DNA of 13,116 nt from Jimgerdemannia flammicorona (GCA_003990745.1 RBNI01005026.1:1-13116), one strand, 5' to 3'; counted from the first letter of the stretch, positions 1 through 7,884 are shown. The notes: generated from the sequence alone by a model not told the origin. Numbers and translations are program-made.

Positions 1-489
1 AAAAAAAAAAAAATCAACAATCTTGCAAATTGGGGACCTGAACAAGATATCACCTTCCAAGCACTGAAGGATGCTTTGATAACCACTCTAGTACTTCAAG
101 CAGCAAATCCTGCTCTACTATATGAAGTTACCACTGATGCCTCTAACCTAGCTCTTGGAGCAGTACTCATGCAAGAAGGACACTCTGTGGCCTATCACTC
201 CCGCAAGTTCAATGATGCCGAAATCAACTACACAACTCATGAGAAGGAAATGTTAGCCATCATAGACATTCTGATCAAATAGCGACCATACCTAGAAGGA
301 GCATACTTCACCGTATTGACTGACCACAAGTCATTAGTCAACATCAAGACCCAGACTACCCTTTCTCGGAAGCAAGCCAGATGGATGAAAGTCCTTACCA
401 ACTTTGACTACGAAATCCAGTACCGCCCTGGCAAGGAAAACATTGTTGCCAATGCAATCTCCAGACCACCCATTAAAGAAGTTATCCAA
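1..489 (+). other. RNase H domain (end of RT-RH)
   Basis: The translation shows the Ty3/gypsy RNase H signature: WGPEQ, then TTDAS (D at 136), THEKEMLAI (E at 247), LTDHKSL (D at 322), RQARWM-type KQARWM and YRPGKEN. The last acidic residue, normally the D of VADALSR, is N here (VANAISR, codon 451-453), which a single G-to-A change explains. The domain degrades the RNA strand during reverse transcription. The fingers and palm of RT lie upstream, outside the window. Confidence 0.9.
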
Positions 490-696
490 ACTCTCACCCT
501 GGTTACAAACTCCATCATGGAACAAATTATCACAGCCTGTGCTGATGATAAAGAAGCTCAAGCACTCTGAGAAATCCTGAACAGTGATAATGCCGACAAG
601 TATACCCGGTACAATCAATACCAACTCAAGGACAATGCTATCTACTACAAGGACAGATTGTATGTTCCAAACAACCGAGACCTCTGAAGAACTATC

Positions 697-1740
697 CTAT
701 TCAAATGTCATGATGCCCCTATAGCTGGACACTTAGGATTTGATAAATGCTATGAAGTTATCTCTCGGAACTTCTATTGGCCCCGAATGGCAGATCAACT
801 CAAGATCTACATCACTTCCTGTGATGCCTGCCAACAGAACAAGTCCTCAACACTAGCAAAACCTGGCCTACTCCACCTGATCCCAGTACCATCTGCTAAT
901 TGGGAATAAGTCTCTATGGACTTCATTGTACAACTACTCCAAACCAAGAATGAGAAAGATGCAATTATTGTCTTTGTGGACTATCTCAGCAAACAAGCTC
1001 ACTTTATACCAACTACCACCACTGCAACAGCACCAGACATAGCTACACTCTTGTTTGATAACATCTTCCGCTATCATGGTCTCCCCAAGATCATTGTTAG
1101 TGACCGAGACCCAAAATTCACCAGCCATTTTTGGAAAGCCCTCCATGTACACCTTGGAACAAAACTTGCACTATCTACAGCCTTTTACCCTGAAACTGAT
1201 GGCCAAACTGAAAGAATGAACCGAACTCTGGAAAAAATGCTAAGAAACTATGTTTCCTACAGATAAGATGATTGGCATGAACATCTCACTGCAGTCAAGT
1301 TTGCCTATAACAACAGTAAACAAGCCTCTCTTAGAATGACCCCATTCTTCGCCAACACTAGACAAAACCCAAACACTCCTCTGACACTCATCTGAACCAC
1401 TGAAGAACCCTCTATAGTCGAAGCTGTTGAAGAATTCTTACTCTGAATGTGTAATCTAAGCCAGATTACAATTGAGAATTTATCACGAGCTCAAGAACAA
1501 CAGTCACAGTATGTTAACCAACATTGCTGAGAAGAAACCTTCGATATTGGAGAAAAAGTTCTATTAGACATCCGAGGATACCGAGTTGATAACCTCAAAC
1601 ACAGACCATCTACAAAGCTGAACAGCAAGTTCATTGGACCATTTGAAGTTATTTCACAAGTCTCTCCGACCTCCTACAAATTGGTGCTACCAGACACCAT
1701 TAAGATTCACCCAGTCTTCAATGTCCAATGTCTCAAGCGA
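697..1740 (+). other. Integrase: zinc-binding, catalytic core and GPY/F-like module
   Basis: The zinc-binding part is H-x6-H-x29-C-x2-C, with H at 709 and 730 and C at 820 and 829. The catalytic core has D in MDFI (919), D in VSDRD (1102) and E in GQTERMN (1210). Exactly 35 residues separate the last two, the D,D-35-E arrangement of retroviral-type integrases. The tail (about 1550-1740) contains GEKVLL, KFIGPFEV and HPVFNVQCLKRY, matching the GPY/F module and the conserved 'hPvFhvs.Lk' segment. All catalytic residues remain, but stops at 685, 907, 1264, 1393, 1444 and 1528 break the protein. Confidence 0.93.
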
Positions 1741-1815
1741 TACAATGACAATGATGATAAACTATTCCTGAACCGAACTATAAAACCACCTGCACCTATC
1801 ATTATTAATGACTAA

Positions 1816-1983
1816 GAAGAATACGAAGTTGAACAAATCCTCAACAAACGTGGCCACAAGAACCATCCCAAGTACCTCATCAAATGGAAAGGTTATCCGA
1901 TCCATGATACAACATGGGAACTTAAGACCAATCTCCAGAATGCTACCGACTTAGTTCAAGAATATGATTCCTTGAACAACTGA
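1816..1983 (+). other. C-terminal chromodomain
   Basis: The sequence EEYEVEQIL, then KYLIKWKGYP, then TTWE and NL.NA..LVQEY follows the chromodomain pattern. The three cage aromatics expected for methyl-lysine binding are present: Y at 1822, W at 1885 and Y at 1894. This suggests the ancestral domain could read a histone mark such as H3K9me and guide integration to heterochromatin (family knowledge, not shown here). A TAA at 1813 lies just upstream, and the same TAA is present in the truncated minus-strand element. Confidence 0.9.
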
Positions 1984-2397
1984 ACACTGAATAGTCCTAC
2001 ACCTATCAGTACAACATATATTACCCTCCTGAACATTATAATTATCATGAACCTAATCGAGAACTCAGCAAGACAGAACAAAAGAATACCGACCCTCTGG
2101 AAAAATAGCAAAACTGAAAGCCAGCCTATTCTCCCCATACCACTGGTGGGAAATGAGGCATAGACATTTAAGAAGATTCCTTAGAGGAAATTCTCCAGCA
2201 GTGAATGACATCAGAATCACTTCCGGTGCATGGCATTGAACACACGACCCTTTAACATGTGAATCCAATGCGTTAGGCAACTGTACTATGAGCATGCCAC
2301 TTTCTGAAAAAATGGACTTTACTGGACTTTTGACCTCCTAAATGGTGTAACAACACTAGAACATAATTAGAAGGCCCCGACGAGGACATCGAAAGCT
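1984..2397 (+). other. Non-coding stretch between pol and polypurine tract
   Basis: No convincing reading frame is seen here; the pol frame stays open only to 2158. The minus strand at 2219-2298 resembles a decayed tRNA-type pol III promoter, described among the findings. The last part (about 2340-2397) is conserved in the minus-strand element at 7733-7785, which lost most of this stretch and the chromodomain by deletion. Confidence 0.5.
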
Positions 2398-2410
2398 AAG
2401 AAGGGGAGAG
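2398..2410 (+). promoter_or_regulatory. Polypurine tract (plus-strand primer)
   Basis: AAGAAGGGGAGAG lies one base before the LTR start (TGTAAG at 2412). It is identical in the minus-strand element at 7720-7732, including the single T spacer. A purine run just upstream of the 3' LTR is the usual plus-strand primer of LTR elements. Confidence 0.88.
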
Positions 2411-2477
2411 TTGTAAGTGCACAACCTCCAAGCCACAGAAATCACACATCACCCTCTTAACAAGCCACCGAAATCAC

Positions 2478-3797
2478 ATGCGACCTCCGAACAAATCTGG
2501 AAATCAGCTGCATGATCACGAAGCTGAGTCAAACAGAAGTCACAGCGCACAAAGCTGAGTCAATACGAAGTCATGGAACACAAGATTTGCATAAATGGAA
2601 TCTTACCAATCAAGAACAAATGCATATATATCAAGCCCTGAAATGCATCAAAACAGAGAACCAAAACAAATAACAACTACAACTTCCAAATATACAAACA
2701 TGACCACTGAGATCTACAACTGCATCCGCACTGATATTTGGAATGCCATCGTCAACCGAGCTACACCTCCTCTGCCCCTTATGAATATCCATAGCCTCGC
2801 ACCCCTCTACTTCATGGAAGCCTAATGGAATGCCCTGAACATGCTTAACAAGGCCCACCGGATCGGACAAATCTCAAGCTACTACCAGATCAGCCACCTC
2901 CTGGAAGACATGGTTGAACACCACCACGATACAGACATTACCCAGATGTCTCAACACTAGAAGCTCATCGCCTGCAAACACCGAGAATTCTTCTACGAGT
3001 ACAGCACCTTTATTCCCTGCCTTCGAGTTACTACCAGCGAAATGGTTACTACTCTGTCCTATGGCCAAATCGATGATATGATACAAGAACTCAACCACAA
3101 GTATCTCGAGTACGTTCAGACTACTGACAGAACCTTCCTACACCCCGACGACCACATCTTGCAAATGCCCCAAGTTGGATATGCCATGAAGGACGTCTAC
3201 GATATAATCAACTTCGATGAAGACAAAGCAGAAGACAATGATCCCTCTGACGCCAACATGACCCCCAGTCAAGAATCTCTACCAACCCTGATCACACTAC
3301 CAACCTTGTCGATGAACTTACAACAGTTCATAACCACATATGAGACTTATTGGGACAATGATCACTGGCACGAATACCAACCTGCATTCACCCCCAATTA
3401 CTTCAACTACAATGAAGAGACCAGAGAACACAACCTGTACCTCCAGACAACCCTCAAGAATGAACCAACAACTCCACCACCTGAGTATGAGTGACATGAA
3501 CCATAGCCACCAGCATACTATAACCCCACAACTCATAGTGCTGTAACCTATAGAAGGTATGCAGATAGCGAATCCAATGAAAGAGAAGACGATGCACCCC
3601 TCCTTCGCCCACCAACACCTTACCCAGCATACGAGACAGATGATGCTATCCTGTGGGATGGAGACGAAGTTCCAATGTATTATTATCTCAGCCAACAAGG
3701 AGAAGTAATTCGCGAACCACTCTTCCTAAATGACCACTTCATCAGAGATGATGCAATCGATGGTGATGTCATCGAAGACTACCCAGACAGCATGTAA
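2478..3797 (+). pseudogene. U3-encoded ORF (accessory protein of unknown function), long form
   Basis: One frame fills most of U3, from an ATG at 2478 (homologous to the ATG of the shorter-subfamily frame) or an ATG at 2595, to TAA at 3795: 439 codons from the first. Stops at 2556, 2592, 2823, 2958, 3492 and 3504 interrupt it. At 2958 (TAG) and 3504 (TAG) the older copy at 4484-5560 keeps a glutamine codon, which shows these are late mutations. I recognise no domain. The product is hydrophilic, with a W-rich helical start (DIWNAIVN), a central segment EMVTTLSYGQIDDMIQEL, an acidic stretch (FDEDKAEDND) and proline-rich TTPPPEYE. It has no signal peptide or membrane segment. It ends in RDDAIDGDVIEDYPDSM, shared in frame with the other LTR subfamily. 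The first part (2478-2592) is uncertain because a 31-bp duplication disturbs the frame. Confidence 0.75.
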
Positions 3798-3986
3798 ACC
3801 TATAAATAGATTAGCAGTCATAGTATAGTTAGATTAGCCTTGTACAACGTGACTGTGAACTAACTCAGCAGTCAGACGATCTCTTGACATGTCAGATCAC
3901 ACTTGTACTACGTGACTGCATTCCGACTCAGCAAAGTACTTAGTGCTACATCCATATCTAGCATAGCTCAGATAGCCCCTCACTAG

Positions 3987-3994
3987 TATAAATA
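3987..3994 (+). promoter_or_regulatory. LTR TATA box
   Basis: TATAAATA is followed by a C-rich tract and a conserved AGACCTCAGAATCTCAGA segment. The motif is at the same place in the other LTRs (6714-6721 and 11603-11610). It is the best candidate for the pol II promoter that sets the U3/R border, about 25-35 bases downstream. A second TATAAATA at 3801-3808, just after the U3 frame, is a weaker alternative. Confidence 0.6.
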
Positions 3995-4119
3995 TCCCCT
4001 CCCCCAGACCTCAGAATCTCAGACTTGAACAGACTCGAATATATAAGAACATTCCTGAACACTTCCCCACCATATCCCTTCATACAACTACTCCTAGTAT
4101 AGCAATATCATGAATAGTG

Positions 4120-4125
4120 AATAAA
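4120..4125 (+). terminator. Polyadenylation signal in R
   Basis: AATAAA lies about 130 bases after the TATA box and is conserved in the other two complete LTRs. It would end transcripts in the 3' LTR, downstream of the U3 reading frame, so the genomic RNA would carry that frame as its last gene. Confidence 0.5.
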
Positions 4126-4209
4126 CCTATTTAATAACCCACAAACCACTCTTAAGTAAATTCGCTCCCCGTTAGGTCCTACTTCTAACCCCGTCACAAA
4201 ATTTCCTAA

Positions 4210-4483
4210 TTGGGTATTGTCTGCAGCGATACGCCAATTCAACTAAGCTGGTCTTAGTTTCTTGAACTTCCTGAAATACAGAAAATCCTGAACATCCAGA
4301 ACTAGTCTGAAAAAGGACTTTGGTTGAGACGTCAACCTGATCTTGAAATCAATAAGCATAGAGGACATACTCCATATGAAATTGATCTTGACCATAAGAA
4401 AACGGTCTTCCAAAATATCCAGAACTTCCAGAAAACCCTTCCAGAACTATGTAATGGTTACCATAAAAAGTAGCCCTCTTACA
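4210..4483 (+). pseudogene. gag: gag N-terminal coding segment inside U5
   Basis: After a TAA at 4207 (conserved in all LTRs) a frame runs to the LTR end. In the minus element the corresponding frame continues directly into internal gag. Recognisable pieces are LPEIQKIL, KGLWLRRQPDLEI, HTPYEIDLDHKKTVFQNIQ and FQKTLPEL. Stops are at 4255 (TAG), 4303 (TAG) and 4471 (TAG); the first two are shared by all three complete LTRs. There is no in-frame ATG, so the true start is unknown: it may be non-AUG, lost, or supplied by splicing. Because this is the 3' LTR, this copy would not be translated as Gag. Confidence 0.65.
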
Positions 4484-5385
4484 AAGAGTGTATTGTTTTC
4501 ACTTTCATCAGATTCACTATCTGTGTACCTTTTATAGGTTACAGTACTATGAGTCACGGGGTTGTAGTAAGCTGGCAGCTGTGGTTCATATCACTTGTAC
4601 TCAGATAGTAGAGTAGTTGGTTTGATCTCAAGGGTTGTCTGAAGGTATAGGTTGTGTTCTCCGGTTTCTTCGTTGTAGTTGAAGTAATTGGGAGTGAACG
4701 TGGATTGGTATTCATATCAGTGGTCATTGTCTCAATAAGTCTTGTATGTGGTTATGAACTATTGTAAGTTCATCGGCAAGGTTGGCAGTATAATCAGAGT
4801 TGGTAGAGATCCTTAGCTTGAGGTCATATCAGTATCAGAGAGATCATTGTCTTCTGCTTCATCTTTATTGAAGTAGATTATATCATAGACATCCTTTATA
4901 GCATATCCAACTTGGGGCATTTGCAGGATGTAGTCATCAGAGTGTGGAAAGGTTCTGTTAGTGGTCTGAATATATTTGAGGTACTTGTGGTTGAGTTCTT
5001 GTATCATGTTGTCAATTTGGCCATAGGATAGGGTAGTAACCATTTCACTGATAGTAACTTGGAAGCGGGGAATAAAGGTGCTGTACTCATAGAAGAGTTC
5101 TCGGTGTTTGCAGATGATGAGCTTCTGGTGTTGAGACATCTGAGTAATATCTGTATCATAGTGGTGTTCGACCATATCTTCCAGGAGGTGACCAATCTGA
5201 TAGTAGCTTGAGATTTGTCCAATCCAGTGAGCCTCATTAAGCATATTCAGGGCATTCCATCAGGCTTCCACAAAGTAGGGGGGTGCTAGGCTATGGATAT
5301 TCATGAGGGGCAGAGGGGGTGTGGCTCGGTTGACAATGGCATTCCAAATGTCAGTGCAGATACAGTTGTAGATCTTGGTGGTCAT
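4484..5385 (-). pseudogene. U3-encoded ORF, fragment in the older LTR
   Basis: This is a homologue of the plus-LTR frame, in one frame from an ATG at 5385 (equivalent to 2700) until the nested insertion cuts it at 4484. The longest open piece (5244-4813) includes GQISSYYQIGHLLEDMVEHH, MSQHQKLIICKHRELF and VTTLSYGQIDNMIQELNHKY. Stops include TGA at the position of the TAA at 2823, a TAA after DMTSS, a TAG, and two TGA codons replacing the tryptophans of the YWDN and HWHEY segments. The six-C run at 5281-5286 keeps the frame. Conservation of the frame over two independent insertions supports a real protein. Function is not recognised. Confidence 0.7.
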
Positions 5386-5560
5386 GTTTGTGTTATTGGA
5401 AGTTATAGTTGTTATTTGTTTTGGTTCTGCTTCAATACATCTCAGTGCTCAGTATATATGCATTTGGTCGCACAGGTGATTTTCAGATTTGTTCAGAGGT
5501 CGTATGGCTTGTTAAGAGGGTGATGTGTGATTTCTGTGGCTTGGAGGTTGTACACTTATA
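4484..5560 (-). repeat. Older LTR fragment, long subfamily, interrupted by the plus element
   Basis: Read on the minus strand, this matches the plus LTR from its first base (2412) to about 3590. The expected TGTAAG start has become TATAAG (5560-5555). The other part of this LTR should lie left of the plus element, outside the window. The sequence beyond 5560 shows no polypurine tract or pol sequence, so 5560 is an outer edge: this is a 5' LTR of an element extending left, or a solo LTR. It lacks about 100 bp of the N-terminal U3 region, including the 31-bp duplication of the younger copy. Confidence 0.88.
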
Positions 5561-6222
5561 CTAAAACATATCAAAATTAGCTACTGATATTATTAGCTCT
5601 CTGATATCATATATAAGTTAGTAAAATTTATAGAACTAGTAATATATAAACTAGACTATAATATAAATAAATATAAGTATAATAATTAAATTAAAAAATA
5701 ATTAACTAAAGATTAAATAAAGTTTAACTTAAGAATCTACTTTCAAAATAAACTAAATATGTATAAATAAAATCATATTCTCTTTCTTTAAATATATATT
5801 ATATATTCTAGAATATTGTTTTTGATCATCAATATTAGTTTATCTAGAAATATATTAATTTAGAGATATATAACTTTAGATAGTACTTATAAGCTACTAA
5901 TAAAGTTATATCTAAAATATAATAAATTACTAGATACTTTATAATATTAAGGAACTACTAAACAGATTAAAAATAGTATAAATACTTCAGAAATATTAGA
6001 TAAATATAATATCTCTATCTTTAAATAGTATATTCTATTTCATATCTATCAATTATCTAAAAAAATACTCTTTACTATAAGTAATATACAAGTTATTACT
6101 TTTATTAAAATTAATAGCCTTAATGATACTTATACTATATAAATAGAATCAAATTATACAACTGACTTTAATCTCTAAGACTACTATAATAATGATACTT
6201 GATCTTATAAGAATAAGATATT
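5561..6222 (-). other. AT-rich sequence without recognisable gene
   Basis: This 660-bp stretch is very AT-rich and dominated by TA, TAAT and ATAT runs, with almost no CpG. I see no coding frame of note, no LTR similarity and no RNA gene on either strand. It is the left side of the target of the minus element and probably an old sequence eroded by RIP-like mutation. Confidence 0.6.
6218..6222 (-). repeat. Target-site duplication, left copy (ATATT)
   Basis: ATATT directly precedes the LTR terminus at 6223 and is repeated exactly at 12605-12609 beyond the other terminus. Five bases is the usual Ty3/gypsy duplication size. Confidence 0.9.
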
Positions 6223-6496
6223 TGTAAGAGGGTTGCTTTTTAGAGTAACTGTTACGTAGTTCTGAAAGGGTTTTCTGGAAGTTCTAGATATTCTGGAAGA
6301 CTATTTTCTTATAGTCAAGATCAATTTCATATGGAGTACATCCTCTATGCCTATTGATTTCAAGATCAGATTGATGTCTCAACCAAAGTCCTTTTTCAGA
6401 CTAGTTCTAGATGTTCAGGATTTTCCATATTTCAGAAAGTTCGAGAAACTAAGATCAGCTTAGTTGAATTGGCGTATCACTGCAGACAATACCCAA
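6223..6496 (-). pseudogene. gag: gag N-terminal segment in U5 of the 3' LTR
   Basis: This is the same 274-base U5 coding segment as at 4210-4483 and 11112-11385. It contains KGLWLRHQSDLEI and TPYEIDLDYKK, with stops at the two shared TAG positions and a private TGA for W. It is not followed by gag here, since this is the downstream LTR. Confidence 0.55.
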
Positions 6497-6580
6497 TTAA
6501 GAAATTTCATAATGGGGTTAGGAGTGGGACCTAACAGGAAGCAGATTTACTTAAGAGTGGTTTGTGGATTATTAAATAGG

Positions 6581-6586
6581 TTTATT
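6581..6586 (-). terminator. Polyadenylation signal in R (3' LTR)
   Basis: AATAAA on the minus strand is at the same place as in the other LTRs, about 130 bases after the TATA box. Confidence 0.45.
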
Positions 6587-6713
6587 TGCTATTTATGATA
6601 TTACTATACTAAGAGTAGTTGTGTGAAGGGATATTGTGGGGAAGTGCTCAGGAATTGTGTTCGGATTGTTCAGGTCTATTTAAATCTGAGATTCTGAGGT
6701 CTGGGGGAGGGGG

Positions 6714-6721
6714 TATTTATA
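6714..6721 (-). promoter_or_regulatory. LTR TATA box (3' LTR)
   Basis: TATAAATA on the minus strand is followed by the C-rich tract, as in the other two complete LTRs. Confidence 0.55.
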
Positions 6722-6910
6722 CTAGTGAGGGGTTATCTGGACTATGCTAAATGTGGATGTAGCACTAAGTACTTTGCTGAGTTGGAATATAGTCACATAG
6801 TACAAGTATAATCTGATATATCAAGAGATCGTCTGACTGCTGAGTCAGTTCACAGTCACATCATACAAGGCTAATCTAACTATACTATGGCTGCTAAGCT
6901 ATTTATAGAT

Positions 6911-7684
6911 TTAGGCACTGTCTGGATATTCTTCAATGATATCAACATCGATGACATCATCTCTGGCAAAGTCTGAGCAGTTTTCTGACTTCTGACATCA
7001 TCAGTTTCAAGGTGTCGTTACTTCTATCTCTTGCAAGATTAAGGCTATCCTTGGTGGTGGTGGTTGTACAAAAATAACAGGTCTTAGTTCTCTTTTTTTT
7101 TTGATCTGCTGGTATATTTGTGAGGACTGGCCATTCTCGTCTAGGGCGAGGGCTCTCAATGTTGTGGCTGGGGGTTTGAACCTCTCAGAAATGATATTTT
7201 CTATAATCCGAGGCAATTTCTAGTAGTAATATCTATCACATGGATGGCTTGAGATTGGTTTTGACATTTATCGGCTTTCTTAAGTTCAGATGAAGTGTCT
7301 GTCACTCTCCAATAGAGGTGATACAGATAGAGTGAATGGAGTTATTCAAATGTATTTTGCTTCTACTAAGTAATGAGGTCTTGTATAGTCACAGTATATC
7401 TTGGTCTTGAGTTGATAAGTACAGTTTATGAATCTTTGGGTAGATGAGATAGGGTTCTTCTTATCTCAATTTGAGTTTGGAACTTTCAGTTTTCTTTTAT
7501 AATAGTATAGTATACTAAACTAGTTATAGTGGTTCAGAGTCAGTCTTATGGTTATAGTACTTCTTCTAGTATTCTTGTATCTTGGCGGTGAGTTCTCATG
7601 CTTGCTGGTATATTTCGTGTAACCAGATGATCTCTTGTTTTATAGTCTCACATGTGGTTTCCAAATTAGTTCTGAGGATGCCAT
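6911..7684 (-). pseudogene. U3-encoded ORF, short form (3' LTR copy)
   Basis: A single frame runs from ATG at 7684 to TAA at 6911, 257 codons plus stop. It is one codon longer than the 5' LTR copy because of the 3-bp indel, so the frame is intact between copies. The longest open piece (7216-7007) contains PRIIENIISERFKPPATTL, ALDENGQ, a lysine/arginine run and QPPPPRIALILQEIEV. The N-terminal part is basic. The C-terminus, RDDVIDVDIIEEYPDS followed by the stop, matches the long-form protein of the plus LTR, while the middle is unrelated by eye. About ten stops interrupt it, eight of them shared with the other LTR. No known domain is recognised. Confidence 0.68.
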
Positions 7685-7719
7685 GCAATTTTGGTGGCTT
7701 GGAGATTGTGCACTTACAA

Positions 7720-7732
7720 CTCTCCCCTTCTT
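7720..7732 (-). promoter_or_regulatory. Polypurine tract of the minus element
   Basis: On the minus strand this reads AAGAAGGGGAGAG, then one T, then the LTR start at 7718. It is identical to the plus element's tract at 2398-2410. Confidence 0.88.
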
Positions 7733-7781
7733 AGCTTTCAACATTCTCATTGGGGCCTTCTAATTTGTTCTGGTGTTATTG

Positions 7782-7797
7782 TACCATTTGAATGGTT
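7782..7797 (-). other. Second deletion junction, inside the chromodomain
   Basis: The minus-strand sequence passes from the chromodomain start (EQILNK..HKN) directly to the 3' non-coding part (equivalent to 2340 onward). About 450 bases present in the plus element are missing. AAATGG occurs on both sides of the break in the plus element (1882-1887 and 2340-2345), which suggests a microhomology join. Confidence 0.75.
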
Positions 7798-7884
7798 CTT
7801 ATGGCTATATTTGTTGAGGATTTGTTCAACTTTGTATTCTTCTTAGTCATTAATAATGACAGATACAGGTGGTTCTGTGGTTCA

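Larger units (their letters stand above)
1..1983 (+). pseudogene. pol: pol fragment: RNase H - integrase - chromodomain, interrupted by stops
   Basis: One frame runs from base 1 to a TGA at 1981 without a frameshift. It encodes the end of reverse transcriptase/RNase H, integrase and a C-terminal chromodomain, which in life act in the reverse-transcription particle and at the chromatin target. Nine in-frame stops interrupt it: TAG 280, TGA 568, TGA 685, TAA 907, TAA 1264, TGA 1393, TGA 1444, TGA 1528 and TAA 1813. Each falls where a C-to-T or G-to-A change in CGA, CAA/CAG or TGG explains it. For example, the TAG at 280 replaces the W expected before RPYLEGA, and the TGA at 1528 sits in the expected arginine pair after NQH. 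The TGA at 1981 may be the true end or another lost arginine, since the frame stays open to 2158. The copy cannot make a working polyprotein. Confidence 0.93.
1..4483 (+). mobile_element. Ty3/gypsy chromovirus, 3' half with 3' LTR
   Basis: This is the 3' half of an LTR retrotransposon cut by the window edge. In order it shows RNase H, integrase with zinc-binding and D,D-35-E regions, a GPY/F-like tail, a chromodomain, a non-coding stretch, a polypurine tract and a full LTR ending at 4483. That order (RT-RH-IN-chromodomain) defines chromoviruses within Ty3/gypsy. The right end interrupts an older LTR in the opposite orientation that resumes at 4484, so this is the younger, nested insertion. 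The left LTR, gag, protease and RT are outside the window. The predicted 5-bp target duplication on the right is AAGAG (4484-4488); its partner cannot be seen. Confidence 0.93.
2412..4483 (+). repeat. 3' LTR, ORF-bearing long subfamily (2072 bp)
   Basis: The LTR starts TGTAAG and ends CTTACA, a perfect 6-bp inverted terminus. The left end follows the polypurine tract. The right end matches the LTR ends at 6223 and 11112. At 2072 bp it is about 580 bp longer than the LTRs of the minus element. The last ~730 bp and about 60 bp near the 5' end align with those LTRs, while the middle does not. U3 holds a long reading frame (2478-3797), followed by TATA boxes, an AATAAA signal and, in U5, the start of the gag frame. 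The fragment 4484-5560 belongs to this same subfamily. Confidence 0.92.
6223..7718 (-). repeat. 3' LTR of the minus element (1496 bp)
   Basis: On the minus strand it runs from TGTAAG (7718) to CTTACA (6223). It aligns with the 5' LTR over its full length with a single 3-bp indel (an extra TTC near 7453-7456). In the first ~320 aligned bases I count about 28 differences, all transitions. The poly(A)-type signal is at 6586-6581 and the TATA box at 6721-6714. U3 carries a reading frame of 774 bp. Confidence 0.95.

Noticed and set aside
1..1983. Alternative genetic code or stop readthrough to explain in-frame stops in pol
   Set aside because: TGA, TAA and TAG all occur and replace different residues (R, Q, W). 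Sense CGA, CAA and TGG codons remain common. C-to-T/G-to-A mutation explains all of them more simply.
2065..2295. 76-codon minus-strand frame
   Set aside because: It lies over the tRNA-like, non-coding stretch between pol and the polypurine tract. It has no domain, and most of the region is absent from the minus element.
2219..2298. Functional tRNA gene on the minus strand
   Set aside because: A- and B-box-like sequences exist, but the T stem and acceptor stem do not pair properly; kept only as a remnant.
3318..3698. Minus-strand frame rich in W, C and hydrophobic residues that could look like a membrane protein
   Set aside because: It is the reverse of the U3 ORF. Its hydrophobic look comes from reading acidic and proline codons backwards, and the opposite strand is the one conserved between copies.
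4343..4537. 64-codon plus-strand frame crossing the LTR edge
   Set aside because: It overlaps the gag U5 frame in another phase and runs from the LTR into unrelated older sequence, so it cannot be a conserved gene.
5561..6222. A decayed DNA transposon in the AT-rich stretch
   Set aside because: I could not find terminal repeats or a translatable remnant in any frame; composition alone is not evidence.
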